DNA from: Serilophus lunatus
Lineage: Eukaryota; Chordata; Aves; Passeriformes; Eurylaimidae
Direction: 5' to 3'
Length of the DNA: 64,000 nt
NCBI GenBank assembly: GCA_013399895.1
Contig: VXBA01003089.1
Coordinates: forward strand, 1,346,042 to 1,410,041
Part shown: one piece after another, positions 11,001-22,443 of the stretch
Layout: every line of letters begins with the position of its first letter
How positions within the stretch are numbered: the stretch's first letter is position 1
Translations under genes and position numbers: made by a program
Notes under the pieces: model-generated
Database searches by the model: none
Seen by the model: the letters and a program-made list of their open reading frames with translations, nothing else
Told to the model about the DNA's origin: nothing

Positions 11001-13592
11001 TTTCTGATGAGCTATTGGCACGTTAGAGACTTACATGTTCACCTGGAGAGAAGCACACCTGTTCAGACAACCTGTGCACAAGATAACTTATGATAATTGT
11101 GCATCAGTTCTTTTGAGGACTCTGCCATTGCACCCAGACTGCTGAGAGATCATACCATCTATAATGCCTATGCAAGTAAGTGAGGTCCTACATATTGAAT
11201 AATGTTGGAGTTTGTTTGTTACTCTTTTCACATACTCGTTTTGGTAAGGAGAAGTTGACAAGATCATAATCTAAATTCTCAATGATTTTTTTTTATTTCA
11301 GAAGAGCTTTAACAACCTACAGTAGCTGCAAATTTGGCTAGTTTTCTAAATCATGTTGGTTGTTTAAGGACCATGCAGAATAATGTTTTTTCCTCAGAGG
11401 CTGATAAGTTCAGTCTTCTGAAGAAGCTGTTGACTACCATTAGTAGTGGGTTCATTTGTTCTCTGCTGGACACTGTCAGCCAGCAGGGGTTTAGGCTGTT
11501 GTGCAGCTCCCAGCTCAATTATTTCTTGAGGCTCTTTGTTTAATATAATGGGGTCAAATTCAGACTGTGGGTGGCTGATGATTTCTGGTCCAATTTACAA
11601 TAGCCTGTCTGCAAGCCCACCTTGAATTTAGTTAATCTCTTTTGTAAAATAAAGTGAAAACTCTGTGAAGTGTTCAGTGTTTTGGTACAATATTTAGTTT
11701 TTATAATGTGAGCTTATAAGCAGTCTTTCCTGTTCAGACTGGTTTTGATATATTTATGCTGCTGTATTGAGAAATTATTTTTATTTCACATACTGTAATG
11801 AACTGCAATGGAAAGACTTTCTGCTGAAAGATGAAGAAATAGGAACAGGTTCAATACTACCATCAACTATTTTGTGAATGTCAAGTTCACAATTAGTAAA
11901 ATGTTCCTGATCAGTGTTAGGTGTATGATTTGATCTTCAGAAGGCTACAGTAATCTGGTTTATCAATATAAAGGCAAAAGGCATTGTAGCTGACCAGTTG
12001 GCTATTTAGAACAGGTGTTAAGTTGCCACCTTGGCTGACTAACAAACACTGAAAAGGACTGTGAGTCTTAACTGCTTCAGCTCAGTTCAAATCTGTAGGG
12101 CAGAGAGACACAACAACTTCTAGAACATCATAGCAGGGAGTAAGTGTGATACTTACCTCAGGGATGACATAGAAAACTCTGGGAACTCAAAGATCTTTGC
12201 AGAAATAAAACTGCTCCGTTTTTATCCATGTTTTATGGACGAGCTGAAACAAAAAGCCTCATTCTCACACGGTCTAAACAGAGAAGCAATGAGACTACTT
12301 ATTATCTTCCAGATTCAGGCTGTAATCCAGACTGTAACTCAGTGCACAGAGACACAGAGGACACTTGATATTTCACGATTTTTACAGTGAAGACATTAGG
12401 AAAGCTTTAGCAATGGTGATTCAGAATGAAGGATACTCTCCCATACCAAGCTATTTTTACTGGGAGATTAAGTGTTTCATTTGGAGCCAATATAGTGTGT
12501 TACAAGTTTTAGTTTTGCTGAAATAACAACATCTAACTACAGAGACAATTTATAGCAAATTTTGCATATAGACCTAGTGATTGACATAACCACCTGCTTG
12601 CCAACGAGGAGCAGGAAAGCTTTGTTGTTTGCTGGCATATAGCACCTTTTCCTCTTAAATAAGTGTTCTTCTTTCTAAAGAGGTCAAAGTAGTAGTGCTG
12701 TATACTGCAGCAGCATTTTTGTTTAAACTCAACCAGGTGTTGTCTTCATTGCGTTTACTTCAATCCATGCATGTTGGTTTCTTTGATACATACCCAGATC
12801 TGAGCACTTGCTATTCCTTCTAGGGCAGGAGAAAGGCTGACATTTTGCTTAGTTTGTAGTTATCTGGGTTTACTTGCTTAAAATAGGAAGGCTTCATTTT
12901 AACCATTGTATCAAGAACTTTGCAACTTTTCAATTACAATAAAACAGCTACCAGACTAAGTGACTTAAAATGTAAACTAATGTAAGTATAGAATTCTAAA
13001 GATATTAAATATTTTGATACAATAAAGTAAGGTCCATTTGCTAATTCCACATTTCATGGAAAAAACCAATTCCCCTTTGATTCCCTTTGTAGGTAAAGAC
13101 AGGAATGTTGATTCTTTGCCCATGAGATAAACCTTCTTTGTGACAGTAATAGATGCAGCTTGCAAACAGGAAAGGAGGTAAATAGGAAAAAACCCACAAA
13201 GCTTACTTATTCAAAATGAAAACTAAAATAGATATTTTATCTTTGAAAGTTATCTCACTATTGAGTAAATAAGATGTCAAGACTAACTGTAGTCCTGGGT
13301 CAGTTTCTGTGCAGTTCTTTCTTAGGAAAACTGAATAAAAAATTTTAATATCAGTAAAGCCTATGGGGATATGAAGAGACTGGTAAGCTTGGAAAGGCAC
13401 TGGAGAAGTTTCTAGGGACTCTAAATTTAATATTTCTATTTTACATGTCTTCATTTCATATCTCAATTTTTATTCCTTTTTTCTACACTTCTACTTTGAG
13501 TATTTGTATTTGAGCTAAGTTCTAAAAACGTCCAGAATTTTGAAGAAACAATAAATATTTCTTGCCTTTTCTTCATCCATTTTTTTTTTCAG
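8099..13592. other. Noncoding DNA; no supported gene
   Basis: This stretch holds A/T-rich single-copy sequence and an A17 tract at 9914-9930. A 149-codon open frame at 8726-9175 (+) is the longest gap-free frame nearby, but shows no domain, has AT-driven composition and no family resemblance. A minus-strand donor-like CTGAG|GTAAGTAT ends at about 12153, without an identifiable exon. Confidence 0.55.
9914..9930. repeat. Poly(A) tract, A17
   Basis: Uninterrupted run of 17 A. No retroposed gene body is recognisable upstream, so it is not called as a processed pseudogene. Confidence 0.9.
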
Positions 13593-13659
13593 ATGTTGTC
13601 CTTTCACCCTTCTTCAGTTCCTGTTGTTAAAGCACAAGAAGTAGTTGAGAACTCTGAAG
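13593..13659 (+). CDS. Candidate exon A of an unrecognised gene (possible start-codon exon)
   Basis: A strong polypyrimidine tract ending TTTTTTTTTCAG precedes 13593, and the segment ends GAAG|GTAAAA. The exon begins with ATG and reads 22 codons (MLSFHPSSVP...ENSE) plus one base, so it leaves in phase 1. Joined to the candidate exon at 36557 the frame continues to a stop. The start is only the first ATG; an upstream coding exon is possible. I do not recognise the peptide. The donor is only moderate (+3 to +5 AAA), and a lncRNA exon or chance splice signals are real alternatives. Confidence 0.25.
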
Positions 13660-14353
13660 GTAAAAAGCCTGAAAATTCAAATGTGACAATGTATGTCAAA
13701 CGTATTGAACCAGCAGTTTGGCTAAGGTTTTGGTGACATGTCTCATATAAATGTTAATAGAGCACTGGTAAAAGAATAAGATGAGCAAGAAACTGGACAA
13801 ACAGTTGATATCTAGCTGAAATGAGCAAGAAAGTTATTAGAAAGAGGTTACTAGTTCAAAGACTTAACAAATCTAAAGGATTAAGAAATGGTTTTATGGC
13901 TACCTTGACACAAAATACGTGTGTTAATGAAAACTGCAGATGATGCAAAAGTGGAAGGCACTGATGGAATATGTCTGGAATATTACATAGGCAAAACTTA
14001 GGGGAAAAAAAGAGCTTTAAATATGAAAAAAACTAAAAAGAACTCTGGCTGTAGTCTGGAATTTCATTAGAAACTTCAGATGAAGTGAAATTCACCTTTA
14101 ATAAGTCAGCATATACAAGTCCAAGACACCAATGCAGCAATGCACTGGAGATACAAATATTCAGGACTCTCTATGTTTCTGCACATTATTGTGTTGCAGA
14201 ATATAGGTATGCTCTATGTGTACAAGGTTTGTCTAGCCTAGTAATAATAAAGCTGAGGAGGATATGTGATTCTGGCTTTGCATATAGCAAAGAAATAAAG
14301 TCAAAGAGGATTCAATTTAAAACAGAAAAATACTAAATTCACACCAATCTAGA
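13660..14353. other. Noncoding DNA between candidate exon A and CR1
   Basis: AT-rich sequence. A short piece near 13931-13965 (GCAGATGATGCAAAAGTGGA) faintly resembles the CR1 region encoding the end of ORF2, so the CR1 copy may once have been longer. An 83-codon frame at 14085-14336 shows no recognisable domain. Confidence 0.4.
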
Positions 14354-14604
14354 CATAGTCTCAAGCTGCTTCAAGGGAGGTATAGGTTAGATATTAGGAA
14401 GAAGTTTTTTACAGAAAGAGTAATGAAGTTTTGGAATGGACTGCCCGGGGAAGTGGTGGAGTCACCATCCCTGGATGTGTTTAAAAAAAGGCTGGACGTG
14501 GCACTTGGTGACATAGTCTAGTCTAGCTGAGGTTCTAGGGTAAGGGTTGGACTAGATGATCTTGGAGGTCTCTGCCAACCTAGTGATTCTGTGATTCTGT
14601 GATT
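14354..14604 (+). mobile_element. CR1 LINE, truncated 3' end
   Basis: This is the 3' untranslated end of a chicken-repeat-1 (CR1) non-LTR retrotransposon. Landmarks are GATATTAGGAAGAAG, then TTGGAATGGACTGCCC..GGAAGTGGTGGAGTC, CATCCCTGGATGTGTTT, GGTTGGACTAGATGATCTTGG, AGGTCTCTGCCAACC and the octamer tail ATTCTGTGATTCTGTGATT. 5' truncation to a few hundred bases is usual for CR1. CR1 inserts without a poly(A) tail, ending instead in this short tandem octamer. Sauropsid genomes, birds above all, carry many such copies. The upstream boundary is approximate; weaker CR1-like sequence may extend left to about 13.95 kb. Confidence 0.93.
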
Positions 14605-15884
14605 TAAATGGAAAATGAGACAAAGGTCCATCCAACTCACCAGAAACCTGAGCTTTAAGGGAAGCAGAATGTGGGGAATATGTGTGATTTTCAAGGTGGA
14701 TCACTCACAATGTCATGATATTTATGGCTCTCTGCAATGGTATTTTCTTCATTTAACAGTTTGGCTCCCTTGCAGTAGCACCTTTTCATAGGGTGCATCT
14801 TCATCTCCCACCAGAAATCAAAACTGACCACTAAACTCAGTATCAAGAAAAGGTTGTCAAAACTCCTTTATGTTGTTAATTTTTTGCAGACTCACCATGC
14901 AATTCTAGAGATATCACTTTTACCTTTTGAATCCTCTATTTGCATATCTGTGCAGAGAAAAGAGGGCTTTCCTGACTTCTAGAGCTCAGTGTACTTTTAG
15001 CGAATGCTTACGCAAACCAAGTGCAAGCAAGCAATGGTTGAGGAGAAGAGCACACCAGCACTGTGGAAGGAGAATGCATTGCCATGAGAAAGGATAAAGT
15101 GTCACTCTTTTGCTGAATTTATCGGTACCCATGAGCTGTCAGACCCATCCTGCCTCGAGCTGTTCCTGGCAGGTACCCAAGAATGGCACACTGTGGTTGT
15201 ACACTCTGGTTTTCAGACTGTAGGGTGGAAGACATTCTCCTGAGACTTCACTTGCTTTCCAAAGTGGTGATGTTAAACAGCCTGGGTTGTTTTTCATTCT
15301 CCAGGGTGACTGTGGAGATAGTAGGCTGCGTAAGGTGCCTTCAGCTTGATAAAACCTTCATGCTACATAACTGCTGGGCGTCCCCTTAGAGAAACAAGCT
15401 TAGAAAGATGATATATCAACTCTTTTTGTTTTTTTTAAATTATCAGCTACCTCTGAAGCACCTTGCATATATGAGTCACCCTTCAGGCGCTTGGTGGAGA
15501 TAAACTTCTAAACTGTTAGAAAGTCAGAAAAACTGCTGGACCTTTTGGTACAAAAGATCATCCTCTTAAGGATACTTAATGGCTGAGTAGCAGTCTCCTG
15601 TGTGAACGTATCCAAGTAATTATAGCTTCAAGTTGTACTAATCACTCCTAATAGAGATGGACTCTTACCCCTGCTGTGTCCCTCACTGCTCCCAGATGAG
15701 AACTATCCCAACAATTTGGGATTAGCAAAAACACTTGTTATACTATTAGCTTCATAACTTTATTAACATCTTTGATTATAGAACAGATGGATGAATCTTA
15801 ATCATTCTATAATGGAAGATTAAATAGCTTAAACTGTATCAATCATATTTAAGTCTTTGCTTAATAAAACAATAATTTAAGTTG

Positions 15885-15975
15885 GGTCATCAGTAGGGTT
15901 TGAACCCCAAGCCTTCAGATTAGCTGCCGACTTCCTCCATTAAAAGAGTAAACCCATTAGCTGCTTGCAGTTGTA
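15885..15975 (-). repeat. tRNA-like / SINE-like fragment
   Basis: Read on the minus strand the segment contains CTAATCTGAAGGCTTGGGG followed by GGTTCAAACCC, a match to the tRNA T-arm (B box) preceded by anticodon-arm-like sequence. The A box and acceptor stem are not convincing and no cloverleaf can be closed, so it is not a functional tRNA. A decayed tRNA-derived SINE head or tRNA pseudogene is most likely. Confidence 0.3.
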
Positions 15976-18900
15976 CTCTTATGTCTGTGTACACTGGCCA
16001 TTAAAATATATGACTCATGCTGTGCTGGTAGATTACACATTGAATTTTGAGATTAAGAATTCCTAGGTTCCTTTTGTGCCTCTCAGAAGGAGTTTTGCCC
16101 CCTGAACAGAGTAAGCAATGAGAAATGGGTCATCTGGTGACAGTGTTCAGTTATATTTTCACATAAAGCTGGTGTAAGTGTTCAGGTATCAAAAGACTAT
16201 AAAAATATCTGGTTTGGTTACCGTTGGTTCAGAGATACTTAAGAGCCAAGCAAGTGTATTTGGTGTATGGTCTTCGGGATATAGACAAAAAGAGTTATTG
16301 AATTCTCATCCTATTATTATAAGCAGAACAAAACTACAGTAAAAACTGCAGGGATTGCTTATAGTATACTTTTTATCATTTATTTCAGGTAAACTGGTTC
16401 ACTATAAACAGAAGCTCTTAGAGGCTTTTTTCCCTCTACATTATTTTTTGCTGCGCTACTTAAACCTTAGGTAACCTCAGTTACTCTTCATGACCTCTCC
16501 CAGGGTCAGGATTTGTTTGCACTGACTCAGAATCCTGACTGCAGCTTATTAAAGCTCTTTATCTGTTGCTTTGTCAGACAGCACATGAAACTTTACTGAA
16601 GGTGTCAAATCACACCACTAACTGGAGATGAGTTGTGTTCTCTGAACATTGAATGAAAGAATCAGTAGTGAGTGATTTAACAAACCTCATGGGGAAAAAG
16701 AGGTCTTCAATCTCAAGTGTAAATTTGAATGCGATTAATTACAGTGCCAGCCTTCAGCAAGTGTGAGTTTCATGGCTGTGTGCAGAGAAATGATTTGTTC
16801 CTTTTGGTAAAGAGAAAACGTGTGACTGTTGCTTGATATTTAGACAGAGATGCAATGCCAAAACTGAAGACAAAGGGTGGTAAATTAAAGATCAAGCACT
16901 GATACAGAGTATCATCTCCAAAAGCTAAAAGCTCAAGAACAGACTGAGGAATGTGGCTCCAACTTGGTGGGAACAGAAACTACTAATTCCTCTTTAAAAA
17001 AAGCCCACTTCCTGTGGCATCATTTGGCTTCCTTGGGGAAGTCTAAAAGCAGGTTGAACTCTAGTTAACTTTGGAAAGCTCGCAATAAAAGGTGCAATTG
17101 CACAGGAGCTCCATAGCTGTATATTAAGCCCTATAATTCTGCAAACTTGGCAAGTTTGCTCATCATTCTTCCTCAAAACTTTACATACATACTTAAGACT
17201 AAAATTTTCTTTGGAGATGTCATTTCACTTTACTGCGAATCAGTACATCAGCTCTTCTGTAAGTGCACTCAGTTACTCCCTGAAGAGAGAGAAACTTAGA
17301 AGTAGTATATATATTTCCTGCTCATTACACTGTAAAAACCCTTGGAGAACTGATACATTGATTAGCAGAAGTTAGAAGTGCATTTTTGCCCTGATCAATA
17401 CATTTGTGAGTTGCAGACTGGCTAATGGCAAGTGTCAGAGTGCCCACCTGTTTGGAATAATTGCAGGATACAAACTTTAGCCTATTGAAAGAATGCATTT
17501 ATTGGGCACAAAGAAAAATTTATGATCTTCAACTATACAGCCTGCGCAATAACAGTGACTGCCAAGTACAGAAAAGATAGTTCAGCTATATTAAAATAGC
17601 AGGTAAATCTGGAGTCTGGGGTTTGCTCCAGGTATTTAAAGACCTGAGCAGAACATAATGAAGGAACAGATGTACCACTTCAAGTGAGTATGGTACATGA
17701 GTAGCCTCAGAGGAGTGTTGGAACACAGAATGAAAAAAAGATACAACTCTGATCACAAATCTATGTCCAAAGGCTCAGAAAATACACATGCCTGTTTACA
17801 GAGATCCTCTGTATGGATTCTTCAAAGTTTAATATAGATACACCATAACTGTAATTCATGTCACTCCCTCAGGGTAGAGTACTTTTTATGCTCTGGTAAA
17901 TTACTTTATATCTGAAAACAGCTTTTCCAGGTGAACTGAAACACTTTGTGATGCTTTTAAGTACTCTGATACTTCTGACTGGCCATGTTTTTCATTTTAA
18001 CCTCACAAAATAGAGGAGGAGCTCTCCTTTTTTGTTAAAACTAGGAGATATAAAGTTCTCACTGGAGATTAAGTTAGGTTGCCTTGTTAGAATACAGGAA
18101 TGAAATATTTCCCAAGAAACCAAAACAGTAAGGTTATTCTAAGATGAGCTGCTTTCAGTATTTCTACTGCTGCAGTTCTCCTCCAAATGGCATATTTCCA
18201 TACTCAGCTGGAGATAACTATTTTCTGATGGTTCCACATCTCACTTGGTCATCTAACTTGTAGTACTCCAAGGCACAAAGAGACATGACTTTCCAAACAG
18301 AAGAGAGGAGACTCAAGAGCATCTGAGCTGCTGAGAGCCCTGGGCCGGGCCAGACCAGCTCGCTCACCTTTCTTGGAGGGTACAGGAGATGGCCAAATGC
18401 ATCCTGATGTATGAAAATGGAAAATGAGGAACTTCCAACAAGAGGCAGTGCATGTTGGACTGAGCTACCCTAGATATTTCATACAGTTTCAGGGTTGAGC
18501 TCTGAAACGCTGCAGCTGCCAAAGCTGAAACACTCTGTCTGGGGGAATATAAATTGCAGGAAACAGTTGCCTGAGGGAGGTACATGGTCATGTGCTGGTG
18601 CTTTAAGTGTCCTGACTTCCCTCAGAAGGGCCTGACACAGAAATGAGGAGTTGTTTAATCTGAAACTGGCTAAATTTGTGTTGTTGCTAGAGGATCTCTT
18701 CCCATGTTAGAGGAGCTAAAAGAATATATTTCCACAGGTTGGTTGATACAAAGTGTTTCTACAGTTCTTTCTCAGAGGCCGTAATGCTGTGGCTTTCTCC
18801 TGGCCCAGTCAGCTAGATGACCTTAGCAGGTTGGAGCAGGAACACTGACACTTGCATATCAGTCACTGGTTTTATTGTTATTAGGACTCAAGATCTGTAC

Positions 18901-20863
18901 TAAGTTTGTAATGTGCCTTTGTACAGGTGAAAAACATGGGCATTTGAGATTGTTCTCTGAAACCTGATGCATTGAGGTATTGTACTAGTTCCATGGAGAT
19001 AAAGGTAAAACCTGGTCTTGGGAGGAACCCTCATAATTAAGAACTGACACCTGAAATCAAACCCAGCACTTTGAATGTAGCCCTCAAAGTGAAACCAAAT
19101 GGGCGTAGAGGCTTAGAGAAGTTAGTGGGTTAACTGTACTTTGTAAGGAAATAGTGATTAGGGAGTATAATAACAAGCTTCTCATGCTCCATTTCTTTAG
19201 TGCTGAGTTTGCAGAAGAGAGAATTTGCATTTATGGGGTATCTGAGAAGTACTTTTAAGTGCTTCTGACACATCTGATATAGTCTGAGAACGCTTTAATT
19301 ACAAAGGACTAAAACTGGTAAGGTTTTTGTTTGGTTGGGTTTTAACTTCTACTAGTAAACTGATACTTTTTTGCTGTTCTTAGTTTTCTATGGCCACACT
19401 GAGGTTAGTAGGTAACAGAAATTTACTCACCCTAATGTATCTTTTATGGGAATAACAGGGAATAAGGTACTATTGCTCATACACAGAAAATAAATGTAGT
19501 GCTATTGTTAATGTATGTAGAGCTCCTGCAGTCCTACACAAAAAGGTACAGGAAAGTAAAATGGATTAACAGTGAAGTGGGCCCCTCATCCTGTTTTTTG
19601 TTGTTTACGTGAGAAATCCTTTAAATGCTAGGGTAAATCTAGCTCTGTTTTCACTGACTGTAAGCTGATGTATTCATTCTTAAGCAAAAGTCATCTCCTT
19701 TGGAGTGCTGTGGCAAATGTCCGTGCTAATTGAAAAGAACCCTTTTTAGTTGCTCTCAGTACAACTGTCTCTCTCAGTAGGGAGAGCTCTAACTTTTGCA
19801 GCAGTCTTTAACAAAGTGTGAAAATGTTTCAGGAAGCTGGCAATAAGCAGCCCAAGGAAACTACATTCTGGACTTTGCTGCTGAGATAGATGAACCCTCT
19901 GATATGTGCTGGAAGGATTTCTTGTGCATTCAAGAGGAGCAGCATAAGGTAAGATGCTAGGGATGCAGGTTCTGGGAGAGCATTTCAGATCCACTGATTT
20001 GTCTGTGAACTTAGTCTGGTAAAATATTGGGGGTTTGCCTTCAAGCTGTCCATAGTACACATCTAATACAGAAACACTAATACTGACTTAGTATGCTGTT
20101 GTTCACGCGAGTTTCAGTGCTTCTGTTTGGATGCCCTGCTTTGCAGTTATGAATACAATTTCAGATGGGAACTATCCCGACCAGGTAGAATCTGTCATGT
20201 GTCTTCTGTATCTCAGCAGTTGTCACAAACTTATTAAAACCTCCTCTAGTTACTGAGGCAGAAGGCTCTGAGTTGAGAAGGTGGGATATAGGTGTGGTGT
20301 TTAATTAGAAAAGGCCCACTTTTACATCGGCTGGGAGGAGACAGCTTTTCAGTTTGTTCCATGCACACCTTTCCTTTGACTGCTCTTCTCCCTTTGTTCC
20401 TACAGTTTAGTCCATGCAGACAGGCATCGGGTAGGGCCTGTGAAGGCACTGGCTGATTATGCTTAGGAGGCAGTTAAGTACCCAAGGAGATCGAACTTAG
20501 AATCCAGGCTTGGACAAAGCATGATGTCAAACACCAAGGTGTGCATCTTATTGGTGTCCAGGGAGAAGGCAGTCTAGGGACACAGACTCTGCAGCCTGAG
20601 GGGAGAAACGCTGCTTGCAACCTCTTCTCAAATGTGCAGTAAAGTGTTTCCTGCCTGATGTGCACTGGGCATAGAAAAGCCTATTGCACATGACATAACT
20701 CCTATAGGAATCTATACTCCTCCTGTTTAGGGAATTTATCTGCAGTACTTAACTGCTCGTATATGTCTAGAGTTATTGTATGAAAGTGGAAGTTCACATT
20801 GCACTGTAAATGAGACCCTTTTTCAGGCTGTAACATCCAATAGAACTGTCACTTGTACTACAT
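15976..20863. other. Noncoding DNA; no supported gene
   Basis: Nothing beyond single-copy AT-rich sequence is supported. A minus-strand segment ending at about 18369 has a pyrimidine-rich acceptor and a CAAGAAAG|GTGAGC donor around a 36-base open piece, too short to call. Confidence 0.55.
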
Positions 20864-21240
20864 TTCATTACATTTTCTATATACATAAAACCCAAATTTC
20901 CCTGGATGGACGATTCCCAAGAAGCAGGACATCTTTTCAGCCTGGCTTTTAATTCTGTTTGCTGTGTGAGCCCATCCCAGTCTGCTTCATGTTCACCTCC
21001 CGAACTAGGTGAGGAATCATTGCCACAGGAATTTCATAACGTTATATCTTATTCCTGATAATTTATTCATATTCAAATCTGTCCCTTTTGGGACGTGTCC
21101 TATGTAACAGAGTCTTTCATTACATTATCTTACCTAATTTTTTACACAAAACCACAATCCCGCTGGATGGATGTTTCCCAAGAGCTGAGACAAGTGCTTA
21201 ATGAAGGAGTCATTGTCATAGGGGTTTTGTAGAGGTACGA
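20864..21240 (+). repeat. Pair of diverged direct repeats, offset about 250 bp
   Basis: The segment from 20864 (TTCATTACATTTTCTATA, then AAAACCCAAATTTCCCTGG, ATGGACGATTCCCAAGAAGC) recurs from 21116 as TTCATTACATTATCTTACC, AAAACCACAATCCCGCTGG, ATGGATGTTTCCCAAGAGCT. A second block, GAGGAATCATTGCCACAGGA at about 21011, recurs as GAAGGAGTCATTGTCATAGG near 21201. The second copy lacks roughly 75 bases between the two blocks. It is either an old local tandem duplication or two copies of an unnamed interspersed repeat. Confidence 0.7.
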
Positions 21241-21704
21241 CTTGGTGTTAGTATATTCAGTTTGGAAATTGCCTTCATACTGTACAGGCAGATAAGCAAG
21301 CTGAAAAAGGAAGATTAAATTAATTAATTTTGGACACTTCTGAAATTTCTTTTTTTGGAAATGCAGAGCACTTTTCTCTTAGGAAATCCTTGGAAAGATT
21401 GAGACTCTGTGTTTAGAGAACTGCTTGACCATCAGTTGTTTAAGCTGCAAGATAACTCTGAAGTACAGGTTCATAAGCTTTATTTTCATCAATTTATACA
21501 TGAAGAATACAAAGAATATAAAATTTCTTACTGAGAGGAGTACATAGCAAAAAACAAAAAAACAAAACCAACACAAAAGCTAAATTTTAAAGTTGAGGCT
21601 TCCTATTCTTGGCACATCCTGGCCTTCTTTTTACAGATCTTTTGACTCCAACTACATGGATGTCTAACACACTTAAAATATGCATGGTTGCCAAGCTGGA
21701 GGGG

Positions 21705-21720
21705 AAAAAAAAAAAAAAAA
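21705..21720. repeat. Poly(A) tract, A16
   Basis: Sixteen A continue into a GAAAAAAGAAAAA tail. No retroposed gene body is recognised before it. Confidence 0.9.
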
Positions 21721-22403
21721 GAAAAAAGAAAAATTATGATCAGTAATTTGTGCTTTCTAGTGGAAAATGTTTTTGTCAATGAATTACTCAACACTTCAAC
21801 TGTTGCTGGGATAACCATCAAACTGAGATGGAATAGACAAGCGTCTTCATTGTGAGACCATTCTCCCCAAAATATGTTTAGAAAATTGTATTCATACTAT
21901 GCAGTAATTAAGAGATCCTCTGAATATTTTCTATCGTGCAGTTCTGCAGAGATGTCTACAAATATATACGTATGTTCCAGTTTAAAACTCTTTTCCTCAT
22001 TTTAAGATGAAATCAAACAATGTATAGCTTTTTTTCTGCCAGGGTATTCTCTAAAACACTTTGGATGGAAGCTGGAGGAAAATAAGAGTACAGAACTCTC
22101 AAGTGAGTGACTGTCATATTCAGTCACCTGCCTCTGACAGTGTCAATTAAAAGTACTCAAGTGAGAACTGAAACAAGAAGGACAGAAGTAATCCTGTCCA
22201 ACAAATTAAGCAGTATAGGATCGGTTTCTTCCAGATGTTTTGCTTATCTAAATATCAAATAGTGTAAGATTTAAAAGAAAAAATTGGTTTATTCAGTGAG
22301 ACTCTCTAATATATACAGAATTAGGTATATCATGTAGTTTCTGTATTCTGATTTCCATGGATTTTTAGCTTTTGAGCCTACAACTCAAACTGCATAGGAG
22401 GCA

Positions 22404-22443
22404 TGTGGTCCCCCTCAGACCACTAGATCTGAGGGGGACCACA
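22404..22443. repeat. Perfect 16-bp inverted repeat, 8-nt loop
   Basis: The left arm TGTGGTCCCCCTCAGA (22404-22419) is the exact reverse complement of TCTGAGGGGGACCACA (22428-22443), separated by CCACTAGA. The GC-rich arms stand out from their surroundings. As RNA this would be a very stable 40-nt hairpin, shorter than usual animal pre-miRNAs. A template-switch mutation copying one arm is another simple origin. Confidence 0.95.

Noticed and set aside
12140..12200. Minus-strand exon ending at a perfect CTGAG|GTAAGTAT donor
   Set aside because: A donor consensus this good is expected by chance a few times in 64 kb, and no clear acceptor or protein-like frame accompanies it.
18364..18400. Minus-strand 36-base exon ending CAAGAAAG|GTGAGC
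   Set aside because: Good signals on both sides but too short for any identity and no neighbouring exon in phase was found.
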